The notes: generated by a model not told the origin, from the letters alone. 64,000 nt of DNA from Telopea speciosissima (GCF_018873765.1 NC_057925.1:17619568-17683567), one strand, 5' to 3'. Shown: positions 45,201 to 55,868, numbered from the stretch's first letter. Made by a program: numbers and translations.

Positions 45201-48200
45201 ATCCTAAGACTTCAAAATCAGTCGTGGCGGTGGCAGTGGGGTGGCAGGAGAGAAGTAGTGGGGTGGAAGCAGTGGTAGCAACTGATTATTTGTGAAGCAA
45301 AATCAATGGATTTTAGATTTTTTGAAGAATCTGTTCCATCCAAGACATACAGGCAACCCCTGGTCTACTTCCTCCACAAATTTAAGTGCTCAAATTCAGC
45401 ATTTTATAATTTGTGGTCAAGCTTAACGCTAAAAATTTCTCAAGACTAAGTATATGCATCTCAATCCAAAGATCCAACAACCAAATGGCGAAAATTCATG
45501 AAAAAACTAACCCTTGCAAACAGGCATTTATGCAAGCATGCAAAATCCCGACTCTTTAGTTTTTTAGTTCCTTTCATGAGGCGTTCATAGAAGAACAATA
45601 TATAATGTGGTAATTCAAATATAAATGAGGATCTGAACTGTGATGTGACGAAATATACAGCTAAAAAGAAGAGGAAGAAAAGACTTTCCTGCAGTTAGGA
45701 TTGGCCTGGTTCAAACCTGGCTTAGGTTATTATTCATGGATTAGTTCACATGCTACCGTTCATGTGTTACTGTTCATACTAGATTTTATTTTTTATTTTA
45801 ATTGTTATTAAGTGTTAGTACTTAGATTAGGGACTTTAAGTTCAGCTTTATTTCAGGGCCGATTTAGTAGGATTTCGATTTCAATTTTGGATTGATTTCA
45901 TGAAATAGCCAACAAATAGATTTTTGGTCAAGAAATTGATATTGTTGTGGTTGCATCAATCTAAAATATTTCAAGAATAAGAAATCCATTTGGTAGTTTA
46001 ATTTCTGAGAATAGATTCTCTATATTTCTTTGGGAAAGGGTGGTGGTGGTGGTGGTGGTGGAAGCGGAGGAGGGACGAGGCGGGGCTGGGAAGGAGGGTT
46101 AGTGGTGACGGCGGTGGTGGTAGCATGGTGATGGTGGTGGTGGTGGTGGTGGTGGCGGCAAAATAGAGTGATTTTGCTTTTGTTTCTTTTTAAGCATGTC
46201 AAATGACACATTTACCCCTGTTATTAACATATGCTCATTAAAATGGAGCACAGAATGGACTTGAAATTGATTTCAATTTCAATATTGATGCAGACACATC
46301 ACCAAAAGAGGCTTATTTTGATAGGAATAAGTCTAGAGTTGGGTTCTATACATGTTGGGCCTTTGACCCCATGGGTTTTCTATGTAATAGGTCACTTTTA
46401 TGGACCTAAAGTGTGGGTAAAAGGGTTGCTTACGAGATTAGTTGTTTTAGTTCCATACTTAGTTTTATTTTGGTGTTTTTGTTCATAAATTGAACCAGTT
46501 CAACCAATGGTTCAATGTAAGTAATTTTAGTAGTTTTCTTTTTAGTGTTTAGTGGGGCCAGATTAGGACTCTATTTTGAGTTTATTTCAGTTTGCTAGTC
46601 AATTTAAGTTACCTAATACGTTAAGGATTGGGTTATGCCTTTCCTTTTTAGTGTAAGAGTCTATTTTTGAATCTTTTATATAAGGTTGTAAGGGGGGCAA
46701 GCATTGAACACGAATTTTGATATTAATGAAAAGCTTTTGCTGCTCTACTTCTCCATTGAAGATTTTTGTCTTGTGTTTGATCAAGGCTGGTAGGATTGGT
46801 GTTTGATTCGATTGAGACCTTACGGTGGGAAGCCCGGGTGGTTCATTGGGGGGATTGTTGTTTGATCCAATCGACATCTTGCTATATGAAACCCAGGTGG
46901 TTCTTTTGAAGCTTTCCTTCAAGTTCTTTGAAGATCTCCTTCAAGTTCTAGTTAAAGATTCAATTTTTATTCAAGTTTCTCAATCAAACAAGTTGCTGCC
47001 AAGGGAATTCTGCAACAATAGTGAGTTTGATTCATCCCAACCCTAAACTTTCTTCTTCTAATCCTCTAAACCACCAAACCCTAACATCCTCTCCATCTAT
47101 GAACATCATCCCACAACCCAAATTCTGCACAAACCAAACCAGCCATCAAATACCTGCATATTTGGTTCAAATTTCCCTCTCACCCTAAGGAGAACTCAAT
47201 CCAAACCCCTGCCCTAATTTCCCATCCTAAACCCTAGATTCCACCATTATTCTCTTTTCAAAAACCCAAACCTAACCCTAACCCTAAATTGCTGCAATTC
47301 CATTCCAGCTCACTTTCAACCATTAAAACTTAACAAGGCCTTCACTGATAGACTCCCCTACATCAACTTGACATAACCCACTCATCAAACCATAACCCTA
47401 ATTTCACAAAAAAAAGTCTATTTTGACCTAGACGAAGTACCCAGTTCATAGCAGATCCTGGTTAACTGGCTTCTAGTCGGTCTCCTACCAATCTAGAACT
47501 ACATTAAATATTGAAACAGGTTTTCAGCTATTTCACTGTTTCAGATGAAATTGATTTCAATTTCTCATAATAAGGTGAAAAAATCGTACCAAACACCATA
47601 ACTTCAATTTATGACCCCATGAATTTGAAATAGAAATCATACCAAAACAGCCCATAGTTTCTTTTATTATTTCAGATTACTAGTTAGTTACTTAGTTAAA
47701 GTTACCTTATCAGCTCAGGATTTACTTAGGGCCTTCCTTTTTTGAATAAGAATCTTTTTTAAAGTTGTCTATATAAGTTTGTAAAGGGCTACAGCCTTGG
47801 ACACGAATTCGATGAATGAGATTATGGCTTCAGCATTTGGTTCTCTGGTAATTCAGTACCTCCCTGTTGTGGTAATTCCAAGGTTGGGTTTCAGGTGGTG
47901 ATTCCTGAACAAACATCTTCTTCTTATTTTATTTTTATCCTTCCATCAATTCAAACAACTCAGAACTTCTCTATCCTATCCTGCGCATACTTTCCTACTC
48001 TGTTAATTAGTTAATTATTGATTTGTTAGTTGCGTTTCTTATTCTAGATTTCAACTCTGTACATCATTGTTAAACTCTGTTTCCAGAATCAGTCTTCAAA
48101 ATTTGAAATTTTCTTTTGATTTCTAGAATCCTATTTGTACTATGCTTCTTCAAAATCTCTGATTCTAGAACTGGTTCTTCAAATCTGATTTCAGAATACC

Positions 48201-51200
48201 TGTCTGGATCTGTTGCTGAACATTCTTTCGTTATTCTTGTTCAGATCCAATCAGTGTTTGCCATCGAAATGAACAATCCTACTACAAGTTGGTTTTGTTT
48301 AAATTGATCTTTTATGAATTTAATTTTCCAGATTTGACTTCAGGACTTTGTTAAGATTTCATTTTGCTGTCAATTCATTAAATTAGATCAACATTGACTA
48401 CTCTTTTGCATTCTGAAATTTCCTGAAATCGAATTCTGCTCTGCTCCTGGTTTTTAGTTTCATTGTTCCACTAAGAAACTTCATTAACTTGAAATCTAGT
48501 CATTGGATTGGTTCCAAATTTTGATGTTTAATTCTGCTACATAAATTGAACAACCTGATTTTCTGTTTTTTGATTCTCCTAATTCTGGTTTTCTCGGGGA
48601 TTTCTGAACCTAAACCTTAGGTGACTTGGATTCTCCATCATGATGTCTCCACAAAAATCATTATGTAGGAAAATTACTTATAACTCTCAAACATTTCCAA
48701 AAGAAGTGAGATGAATCCAACATCTAGAAGGGTAAGATGTCATGACCTAACAATTACTGGTCATTTACCTTAAAGATCTCAACTTTAAATGGAAACTCAG
48801 ATAAAGCTTTACGTGCTAGGCTTGTTATTTCATCTTGTAATACCAATATCACCCGGGAGGGCCGCAATGAAATTTCTTTGCTCATTATCTGGGTGTAAAT
48901 ACCACGAATAATTGCAACCCGGACCTTATCAATTCCACAAAAGATCACTAGAATCTGCAAATAAAAAGACAGCACCATTACAGAAAATGTGAAGGATTGC
49001 CATGATGGATGTTGTGTAATAGAAACTTCAAAAAGAACTGCTAAAAAGGAACCTCAATGTCATGAGAAACAAGAATCCAGAATCAAGTACATAAAATAAA
49101 AAATACTTAAATCACACAATATATAATTTTTTCTGTTCAGAATGAACTGGGCCATTTGGCCCTATGTTATAACTGCCATGAGTCTAAGAACTCACTGGTT
49201 AGAGGACCAGCCAGTTGGAACAGAATGTTTGCGGCAGCTGAACCAGATGGTCTGATCATTAGACTGCAAAGCATTATTACTGAGTTCAACATGGAAAACA
49301 TGTATGCAATAGACTTGAACCAATAGCTCTTATTCAAATGCCAAAACTCTTACCCTACTCCAGCTTCTTATTCACCTCATGAAAAGTATTCTTCCACATA
49401 CCGTGAACAGCTTTCATATCATTCCGCCATCAAACAAACAAGATCTTTCAAATCGGGATTGTAGGATGAACATATCATTGACCACCAAGTCAGAATGACT
49501 CTGTTCTAATCCAGTTTGAAAAAATATTGGCAAATATCACTTTGTTTCAGACTTCATATGCATATAGTATTACTGAACCAGTGAACCCAGTACTTATGCA
49601 AACCGCGAACACTCTTAACACTAAACTAGCTGCATCTTCACCTTATAGAAATGATTGTTTTATATATAATTATTGGTGTTTCCTATTCTGATACCAATTA
49701 ATACAATCCAGGGTTCAGGAAAAAAAAAAACCCCGATTTGGATCCTCCAAATCAACTGAGGTTCTGGAGATGGATTTTCGATCCCTAATCCTCTTATATA
49801 CAAGAATAATCCCATAAAACAATGATTATTGAAATACTATTTAACTGAAACTAGAACTGGCAGAAACAAGGAGCCAGCAGTAATGTAAGACTAAACCTAG
49901 GTCAGATTTAGTCTCAAAATAAACCCACAATAACCAATACATAGCCTCAGGTATAGGGTGTTAACCAACACTGGTTTAGCAATATGGGTTGGTGCTGGAA
50001 CTGAGGTTTCAGCCAATAGAATGGACCAATATCAAGGTCGAGTTCAAGTAGGAACCACTACAGAATACTCTCAAAGTTTGGGACAGTTTGGATGACCAGA
50101 AACAGTCAAACAGGAAATTCACCAAAATCGAAGGTAAGAGAACTTAGCGGTAGAAACCAAACCAGCCGTGGGATTGCTTCAAAGTTTGGATCGAGGGGAG
50201 ATGAGGGTGAAAGGATCCCTTGCAGAAAATATGAACTAGAACTGATGTTTCAATTGGAAGTTATGAAGGAAACACTAAAATAGAAGCTTAAGGTGCACAC
50301 CAGATCCAGCCAGTGGAATGGAGTGAAAGTGGGATCGAGTGGAGTGGATGGTGGGATGGTGTGGTGTTCAAAACCCAGCAGGGCTTGGTGGAGGGATATG
50401 GAGATATCACACTCAGAAGTTGCAGCAGATATCCAAGTACAGGAACACAGCAGCCTGCACTCGATTGAGAGAAAACAGCAACAGCAGCAGCTTCAGTCAA
50501 AGGAGCAATCAGTAGCAGCAGCAGCTGAATGGAAGAGTGCCTTCTGCCCACGATTGATCTTCTCCAGTAACAGCAACACTCACAGCACAGCAGAGGACTC
50601 GAACAGATAGAAGAGAAGATGAGATAAAAAGAGGAAAAGGCTAATGTGAATCGGTTTCTCCCAGACAGGCTCCTAACAGCCCTTCAAGTCTTGTTCATAC
50701 TTGACAAAGGAAGCCAAATTTTGCGGCAAAGCAATCTTCATTAATCTGATAAATCATGGGGGAGGCTTGAAATCCTTGAATAGCCCTTACAATAAGTAGA
50801 GAGCAATAACTTGCTTCTCAAGTAAAACAGACAATAGAAACTGACTTAATAACTTAACTGAAAAATCAGAAACTACCTTAATAACTCACTGACTAACTTA
50901 GGAATATAAATTACTAACTGACTACACAAGTGGGGACCACTAATAGTAACAATCGGCCCTCACTTGTATTACAAAACTTTGTCATAAAGATGACAAGTAT
51001 ATCCCCCACGATTTTGGGTTTGAGAGACCCAGCAACCCTATGGCCCATGGGGTTGGTCCACCGATTGGTGAAGTGAACCAGCCCTTCTACCATGTGTTTT
51101 TGTAGAATACTTCTTGCCAAATAGCTAGGCTTCTTGAAATGTAGATGGTTAAATCAACCTTTAGTTTGTGTCTACTCCTCAATAAATCAAGATGAATGGT

Positions 51201-54200
51201 CCAGAAATGAGGGAGGTTCAGTTATTTCCCTTGGTCTACACTAGGGTTTCAAGTATTAGTAGGTATCGTATCATATCGGAAGATACGTATCGGTACTGGA
51301 GGGTATTGATACAATACTTACCACACAATACTTATTTTTCAAAAAACGTTTTTATCGACTGATACGGTCTGATATGTGTACGGTCCAATACAGGCAAGAT
51401 ACACTTGATACGCCTCCTTTAAACCTGTAAAACAGAAACCGTGACGCAGGTCTATCACCAAACTGGGCTTCTTTCCTTAGGAATAAGTCTAGGGTTGGGT
51501 TATAGACATGTTGGGCCTTTGGTCACATAGGTTTTCAATGTAATAGGTCACTTTTATAGACCTAAAGTAGGGGTACATAAGTTGCATATGGGATTAGCCC
51601 TATGCTTAGTTTATTTTCATGTTTTAGCGTTTTAAATTGAACCGGTTGAACCACTGGTCCAATTTAAGTGATTTTAGAATATTCTTTTAAAATAGAGTCT
51701 TTTTAACTTAAGTTATATTTTAGGGTCCACACCTTTACACGAATTTTAGAGAGGGTGTGTTTTGTAATTAGACTCAGCCTGGGATTTGGGATTTCCTATT
51801 CCTAGGCTGCATAGGAATTTAGGCCTTTGGCCATTATAAATAAAGGCAAACCGTGGGGCTCCTCTTTACATCACTGTTTATGAAATTTCTCTCTTGCAAG
51901 CTGCTGCAACTGTTCTTCAACTGAAGATTTGCTTTGTGTGTGATCAAAGCTGGTGGGATTGGTGTGTGATCCAATCGACACTCTGCAGTGTGAAGCCCGA
52001 GTGGTTCTCTTCAAGTTCTAGTTTCAAGTTCAAGTTCCAAGATCCAATTTTTATTCAAGCTACTGGCATTACAAGCTGCTGCCGATTACTCCCTGCTACT
52101 GCAAGTAAGTGTGACAGCATCCCCATCCCCATACTTCTTCTTCCCTCTACAGCCCAACCCTAACTTCCCCCTTTTGTTTATCACTTACAGACCTAACCCA
52201 CCAACACAATCACTTGAAATTCAAACCACAGCATCCCCAGTACACCCTCTCCACTTGATCCAGACCCCTGTCCCTTTCTTCCAGCCAAATCCTAAATCCT
52301 CCATTACTACACTAAACCCCAAAAACCTAAATTACAGTCCAGGAACATCCAGCCATCATCAGACCTCCACAATTTGGCCGAGTGACCTTCTCTACTCCTG
52401 GAGAACTCGACCTAAAGCCCTTGCCCTAATTCCGCCTCTAAACCCTAGATTCCATCATTCCATCTTTTCAAAAGCCCGAAACCCTAACCTGCTGCCATTT
52501 AAGTTTTCACACTTCCGCTTATCAAATCATCACTGGACCTTCACTGATAGACTCCCCTACACCTGCCTAGCATAACCAACCCTTCAAACCCTAACCCTAG
52601 CCCTAATTTTGACCTAAATCCATATTTTACTACCCCAATCGGACTGCCTATTCATAGCAAAACCTGTAGTACTGGTTCCTAGTGGGTCTTCTACAGTTCT
52701 ACCTACCTAGGACTACATTAAGTGGTATCAAAGCCATGGATGAACATGGTAGAGCAGAGCTGCCAATAGCATCTGATCCTATGGCAAAGGTTATCGAGAT
52801 GCTTCAGCAGCTACTAATTGATCAGAGAGCTATAAAAGAAAGTTTTCAGCAAATTGAGCAACGACAGGTTACTCCAGTTAGGGACAGCAATCTACCCATG
52901 GAAGAGGACAGATATCATCTGAATCCCAAGTTCACCAACCTCCTAGAAGGCACAAGGATTACAGAGAAGACAGGGAAAGGTATAGAGATCACAGGGAAGA
53001 CAGATACAGAGACTACAGGGAACGGTCTAGACCTCCAAATGCGCTCGGTTGAGGGACTATGATGGCAGACCAAATCCACAGGTATTTTGTGATTGGTTAA
53101 CTGCTTTCGATGATTATTTTGATTGGAATGATTTATCTGAGCCTAGGAAGATGAGGTTAGCTCGTATTAATCTAGAGGGGCCAGCCCTTGAGTGGTCGAG
53201 AAATACTGAGAGAAATCTTCAATATAAAGGCAAAGCACTTAAGCACCTATTAATTGGGCAGAGATGAAGGAAGACCTGGGTAGGAAATATTTACCACAGG
53301 CATTTGGAGTTCGACGGCAAGATCAAATAAATTCCCTTCGACAACATCACCAACAAAAGGCCTTCAAATCTGATGACAACCTAAAGCCTCTAATAATGAG
53401 ATTCAGTTTGCAAGTTGAAGAGTGTTGGAAATCTGACATCACCCGTGTTAAATCAGCGGCTGAATGCAAATTTACATTGCCAAAGGAAATTAAGAGAGCA
53501 CAAGCTGAAGATAAAGCTGAGGTAATCACAGTGAATCGTGATGAAAAGGAAGAGATCAAAGTAGACCAAGCTGAAACAGCAAAAGATGAAGAGGTGGTTG
53601 TGAATACTCCACAAGAACTCATTGACATGCAAGATGTTGTTCTTGAAGAGGTAGAACTTATAGCTTCAAAGACAGAAAGTCAACAAGTAGAAGATTCTAC
53701 TGAAGAGGTCAATGTCGAAGAAATAAAAGTAGACAAAGCTGGAACATCAGAAGATGAAGAAGTGGTTGAGAATACTCTACAGGAAATAAATGGCATTCAA
53801 GATGCTATTCTTGAAGAGGTGGAGCTTGTATCTCAAGTATTAGATGAGAAGGTTACTAACGTTGAAGACTCTATGGATACAACATTCACAACTGATATTG
53901 ATTCAGAGGTCGACACATAGAGTTTGTTATGCCACCGTAGTTCTTTGAAGAGAAAGCTCCACACCTTGAAGACTATATTCCTAAAGCCTACAAGCAACCA
54001 GAATTCTGTTTGGGAATGGTCAAAGTTGCTAATCACATGTTATTTCCCCCTCATCACTACAAAATTCAAAGATGAATTTTTTCAAGCTGGGGAGAGTTGA
54101 TGCAGGTCTATCACCAAACTGGGCTTCCTTCCTTAAAAATAAATCTAGGGTTGGGTTATAGACATGTTGGGCCTTTGGTCCCATGGGTTTTCAATGTAAT

Positions 54201-55391
54201 AGGTCAGTTTTAAGTCAATACTGTTGTTGAGTTACAAGTTCCTGGAATACTCTACTTGGTTTGGGCTCATATTACATATAATAGCTTCTGACAACAGACT
54301 TTGAGATTCTGCCATTAATTTCTGAACTATCTGGTCGAGTGCTTCTGTTCTAGTTCTACTACTATCAGTCCTTGTAGCACTAGGACTCTTGGGAGCGTAT
54401 CTATTCTGTTTTCAGAATCAGTTCAGACTCTGCAGGTCTGTTTCACTTGCAGAATACACCCGTCAATTTCAATTTTGGGCCATTCTAATTTGATCGTCTT
54501 AAGTTATATACTTTCTCTCAATTCTGACTCCGTTCTGCAATCCTACTATACTAGTCTTCAACTATAATTTTCTGGTTGGAGATTGTTTTACATTAGAATA
54601 GGTTCATATTTTAAAACAAAAAATAGGACCCCAAGCACCAAGGCCTTCGGCAGTCCACACTGCCAAGTGTGTGTATAAGGATAGCCTACTAGGATTAACC
54701 AAAGTTTTACAATCTAAAATACCCAAACGCTCAACATCACATACTCCCACAATTCTTTTTCCTTGTAATCTTTTTGATAATCTGCCACAGTTCATTGCTT
54801 CCAAAACCATAGTGGAGTACAGCACAGTTCCTCAAATCACCAAACAGAACTTACATGAGAAATCAAACAGAAATCTAGTCTGCATGCATGTGGATTTATG
54901 TGAATTTGTGTAACATACACTTGACATAAAATAGTTGTAAAAATTCAGGGATATAGAGGAAGTTAAAGATAAATGTAGTTTCAGAGACCCATCGGGTTTC
55001 CAAACAAATCATTTTAATTTCTGTCGACATTCGACAAATCCAACCAAAACTACAGTGTTCCAGTTTTTCAAATGTAAACAAAACAAATGTCGATTGAAAT
55101 AAGAAACTGCTCATCAAAAACCCATGGTGTTTATACCTTTTTGGAAGGATCGGTGTCGAGAGAAGCGTTGATACGGATGCGCTCGAGGTCGACGATGTCG
55201 TGGCCGTAGATGGAACGGAATTCATGGAGGGATTGATTGATTTCAGAGTCAAGGACGTCATACCCTCTGTCTCTCAGCATCTCCAGCACAGTCCGTCTAG
55301 CAAGGTAGTACCTGTGGCTCTCCACACTCCCATTGTCCACCATGTTGCATATGCAGGTCCTACCACCACCACCATCGTTGTTATCTTCCAT
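33173..55391 (-). CDS. NRPE5: RNA polymerase V subunit 5 (NRPE5-like), four exons over 22 kb
   Basis: Exons on the minus strand are 55391-55137, 48954-48769, 38772-38659 and 33298-33173 (255+186+114+126 bp), all in phase 0 with GT-AG borders, giving 226 residues and a TGA stop. Residues 20-105 form the RPB5 N-terminal jaw domain ([29 protein letters not shown]). Residues about 85-150 have VILVLQDE and KVEIFK. The RPB5 C-terminal domain has [15 protein letters not shown] and [17 protein letters not shown], ending FHVTYRCVV. The N-terminal extension, DLLINITKH in place of the NRPB5 LVNIKEH, and total length (about 222 in Arabidopsis NRPE5, about 205 in NRPB5) point to the Pol V form. It is part of the nuclear Pol V complex of RNA-directed DNA methylation. 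Introns of 6,182, 9,996 and 5,360 bp are full of transposons. Confidence 0.88.
34423..35203 (-). mobile_element. TRIM-like element in NRPE5 intron 3
   Basis: Two direct repeats of about 300 bp (34423-34720 and 34903-35203) share blocks such as GGTTTGGAAACC, CACCCAAGTAATAGAAGAC and GGCAGCTTGGTAAATAG. They flank only 182 bp. On the minus strand the sequence after the right-hand repeat is TTAGTATCAGAAC, close to the initiator-Met primer-binding site. No coding capacity and no clear polypurine tract or target duplication were seen, so this is called TRIM-like. Confidence 0.6.
35204..38658. other. NRPE5 intron 3 remainder, no gene recognised
   Basis: This is intronic on the minus strand. Degenerate GATACG/CGTATC-rich relics occur at 37390-37510 and 38100-38275. 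Purine-rich stretches lie at 35580-35690. No coding region is supported. Confidence 0.4.
38659..38772 (-). CDS. NRPE5: NRPE5 exon 3
   Basis: Acceptor TTTCTTCCAG, donor AAACAG/GTTTAT. It encodes 38 residues including [15 protein letters not shown] and SLEDKQ. Confidence 0.88.
39225..39259 (+). other. G-quadruplex-type G runs
   Basis: Runs of 7, 6, 6 and 13 G separated by single T residues. The G-rich strand is the plus strand, so the NRPE5 pre-mRNA carries the C-rich complement. It is followed by a run of A at 39281-39299. Confidence 0.85.
40025..40655 (+). pseudogene. RTE-type LINE endonuclease fragment
   Basis: Broken frames read [70 protein letters not shown] and GGYGLE, the order seen in plant RTE APE endonucleases. 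Stops and frame changes are frequent. The remaining RTE part lies at 42370-42772 on the same strand, with the reverse transcriptase core missing between them. It sits in NRPE5 intron 2, antisense to the gene. Confidence 0.75.
40892..41043 (+). pseudogene. Laccase exon 2 relic
   Basis: A single exon-like block bounded by TTGCTTGCAG and CACTG/GTATGA is 152 bp, the usual size of exon 2 in plant laccase genes. It encodes [19 protein letters not shown], then [20 protein letters not shown] and LHW, the start of the first cupredoxin domain and its first copper-binding His. A TAA replaces a codon near the beginning (40898-40900). No neighbouring laccase exons were found, and a hAT element sits in what would be the next intron. 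Laccases are secreted copper oxidases involved in lignin formation. Confidence 0.8.
41083..41541. mobile_element. hAT-type MITE (459 bp) with GAAGAAATCGAAGAGG repeats
   Basis: Ends CATAGTTGTCACGGCG and the inverted CGCCATGACAACTATG. A perfect 8-bp duplication TTTAGATT flanks it (41075-41082 and 41542-41549). The interior 41250-41480 is a purine-rich tandem array based on GAAGAAATCGAAGAGGGAAA. It encodes only an artefactual Lys/Glu-rich frame. Confidence 0.88.
42370..42772 (+). pseudogene. RTE-type LINE reverse transcriptase C-terminus
   Basis: Frames read [20 protein letters not shown], then in another frame [34 protein letters not shown] and [12 protein letters not shown], the standard end of plant RTE proteins. 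The 3' end has GGATCCATGTAGCTGACCCC. It is broken by frameshifts. It is antisense within NRPE5 intron 2. Confidence 0.85.
43341..44127. mobile_element. hAT-type non-autonomous element (787 bp)
   Basis: Starts CATGGTTCAAGATTTCGCG and ends GAGATCTTGAACCTTG. It is flanked by CTTACGAC (43333-43340) and CTTACAAC (44128-44135), an 8-bp duplication with one mismatch. GAAATTTCG/CGAAATTT motifs cluster near both ends. A similar right end (CTCGAACCTTG) lies near 42336, suggesting another damaged copy. Confidence 0.75.
44136..46280. other. NRPE5 intron 2, no gene recognised; GGT-rich tract
   Basis: This is anonymous intronic sequence. A GGT/GGC-rich tract (46038-46158) is the only notable low-complexity part. 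It codes for an artefactual poly-His frame on the other strand. Confidence 0.45.
46286..47506 (+). mobile_element. Solo LTR of the gag-only LTR element family
   Basis: It starts TGATGCAG and ends CTACATTA, like the LTRs at 51442 and 54098, with shared blocks such as CATGTTGGGCCTTTG and GGTTTTC-ATGTAATAGGTCAC. A perfect 5-bp duplication AATAT lies on both sides (46281-46285 and 47507-47511). No internal region or second LTR is attached. It lies in NRPE5 intron 2, antisense to the gene. Confidence 0.85.
47512..48768. other. NRPE5 intron 2 end, LTR-like but unassigned
   Basis: A TATA-like TCTATATAAG near 47769 followed by GACACGAATTCGATGAATG resembles the transcription start part of plant LTRs. 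No primer-binding site or terminal repeat could be fixed. The part 47513-47655 resembles the right arm of a MITE ending AAAACAGCCC, without a left arm. Confidence 0.35.
48769..48954 (-). CDS. NRPE5: NRPE5 exon 2
   Basis: Acceptor TTATTTGCAG, donor TTTAAG/GTAAAT. It encodes 62 residues, from ILVIFCG to KVEIFK. Confidence 0.88.
49699..50951 (-). mobile_element. Probable LTR with primer-binding site, minus strand
   Basis: On the minus strand the segment starts TGTTACTATTAG and ends TTGTATTA. A spacer AT and TGGTATCAGAATAGG follow, close to the initiator-Met primer-binding site. Length (1.25 kb), the TTA-type end and 2-nt spacer mirror the LTR at 51442-52720, though the sequence is not obviously the same. 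No partner LTR was found. It lies in NRPE5 intron 1 in sense orientation. Confidence 0.45.
51442..52720 (+). repeat. 5' LTR of the gag-only element
   Basis: Bounded by TGACGCAGG and GACTACATTA; the primer-binding site follows after AG. It contains CCTAACCCTAG-like strings near 52580-52600, as does the solo LTR near 47270. Confidence 0.85.
52736..53919 (+). pseudogene. Gypsy-type gag with duplicated acidic module, frameshifted
   Basis: It starts [16 protein letters not shown] at ATG 52736, with a helical [18 protein letters not shown] segment and an Arg/Asp/Glu-rich RD/RE repeat. After a frameshift near 53045 comes the gag core [34 protein letters not shown], and after another shift near 53262 [13 protein letters not shown]. 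The C-terminal part (53550-53840) has two copies of an acidic module: [17 protein letters not shown] and [17 protein letters not shown], each followed by a similar [10 protein letters not shown] or [10 protein letters not shown] end. No zinc knuckle is visible. The gag core is Ty3/gypsy-like. Confidence 0.8.
54213..55136. other. NRPE5 intron 1 start, no gene recognised
   Basis: Anonymous sequence between the truncated 3' LTR and exon 1. No reading frame is supported. Confidence 0.45.
55137..55391 (-). CDS. NRPE5: NRPE5 exon 1
   Basis: From ATG at 55391 to the donor AAAAAG/GTATAA. It encodes residues 1-85, an acidic/Gly-rich start and most of the N-terminal domain. Confidence 0.88.
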
Positions 55392-55430
55392 CTCTCTCTC
55401 TCTGCGATTTCCCGAGAAGTAGAGGGCAAT

Positions 55431-55465
55431 GCGAGTGGCGAGTGGCGAGTGGCGAGTGGCGAGTG
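55431..55465. repeat. Five tandem copies of GCGAGTG upstream of NRPE5
   Basis: A perfect 7-bp repeat array, 40-74 bp upstream of the NRPE5 start codon, in the likely 5' UTR or core promoter. On the gene's own strand it reads CACTCGC. Confidence 0.9.
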
Positions 55466-55509
55466 CTGTGAAGGCTGAAGAGACTGAACCTGTTTACCCA
55501 AAAATAAAA

Positions 55510-55575
55510 GGGTAAATTTGACGGACACCCCCTGTAAGTATTCAATATGTCACGGACTTATCAAACTTGGCCAAA
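55510..55575. repeat. Left terminal inverted repeat of the Pack-MULE
   Basis: It matches the inverted 57218-57283 segment with a handful of differences. Confidence 0.85.
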
Positions 55576-55868
55576 ATGGCAATCTTCCCCCTGACGTTAA
55601 GCAGAGTACCCAAAGGTGAAATATCCATTTTACCCTTTAGTTATTTAAATAAAAAAACTGTCATTTCATCTTCTTCCCTCTCCGGCTCCGGCGATCAACA
55701 CCTGCTTCGGCTCCGGCGACATTTACCAGCGGCAATTCCAACTCTGGCGACCATTACCAGCAGTCTTCCTCAGCCACGTTGATTCCATTTTACCCATCGT
55801 AGTACTCATCCATTAGATGTCTGAAATTCATTCCAATAGTAGAAAGTTTGGTTCTTTGCCTTGTAAGA

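Larger units (their letters stand above)
51442..54212 (+). mobile_element. Gag-only LTR retroelement, 3' LTR truncated
   Basis: The 5' LTR is 51442-52720 (TGACGCAGG to CTACATTA), the primer-binding site TGGTATCAAAGCC is at 52723-52735, gag at 52736-53919, a polypurine tract (AGCTGGGGAGAG) at 54085-54096, and a 3' LTR starts at 54098 and stops matching at about 54212. Over the roughly 115 bp that can be compared the LTRs differ at about eight positions. No protease, integrase, RT or RNase H lies between the LTRs, so the element would depend on a partner. It is antisense in NRPE5 intron 1. Confidence 0.85.

Noticed and set aside
46020..46211. His-rich open frame on the minus strand
   Set aside because: It is the translation of a GGT microsatellite.
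47265..47300. Telomere-like CCTAACCCTAA string
   Set aside because: Similar strings occur at the equivalent place in the related LTR near 52580-52600, so it is LTR sequence, not an interstitial telomere.
33173..55391. Reading this gene as NRPB5 (Pol II/IV subunit)
   Set aside because: The N-terminal extension, [10 protein letters not shown] and INITKH motifs and 226-residue length fit NRPE5 better. A tree would settle it.
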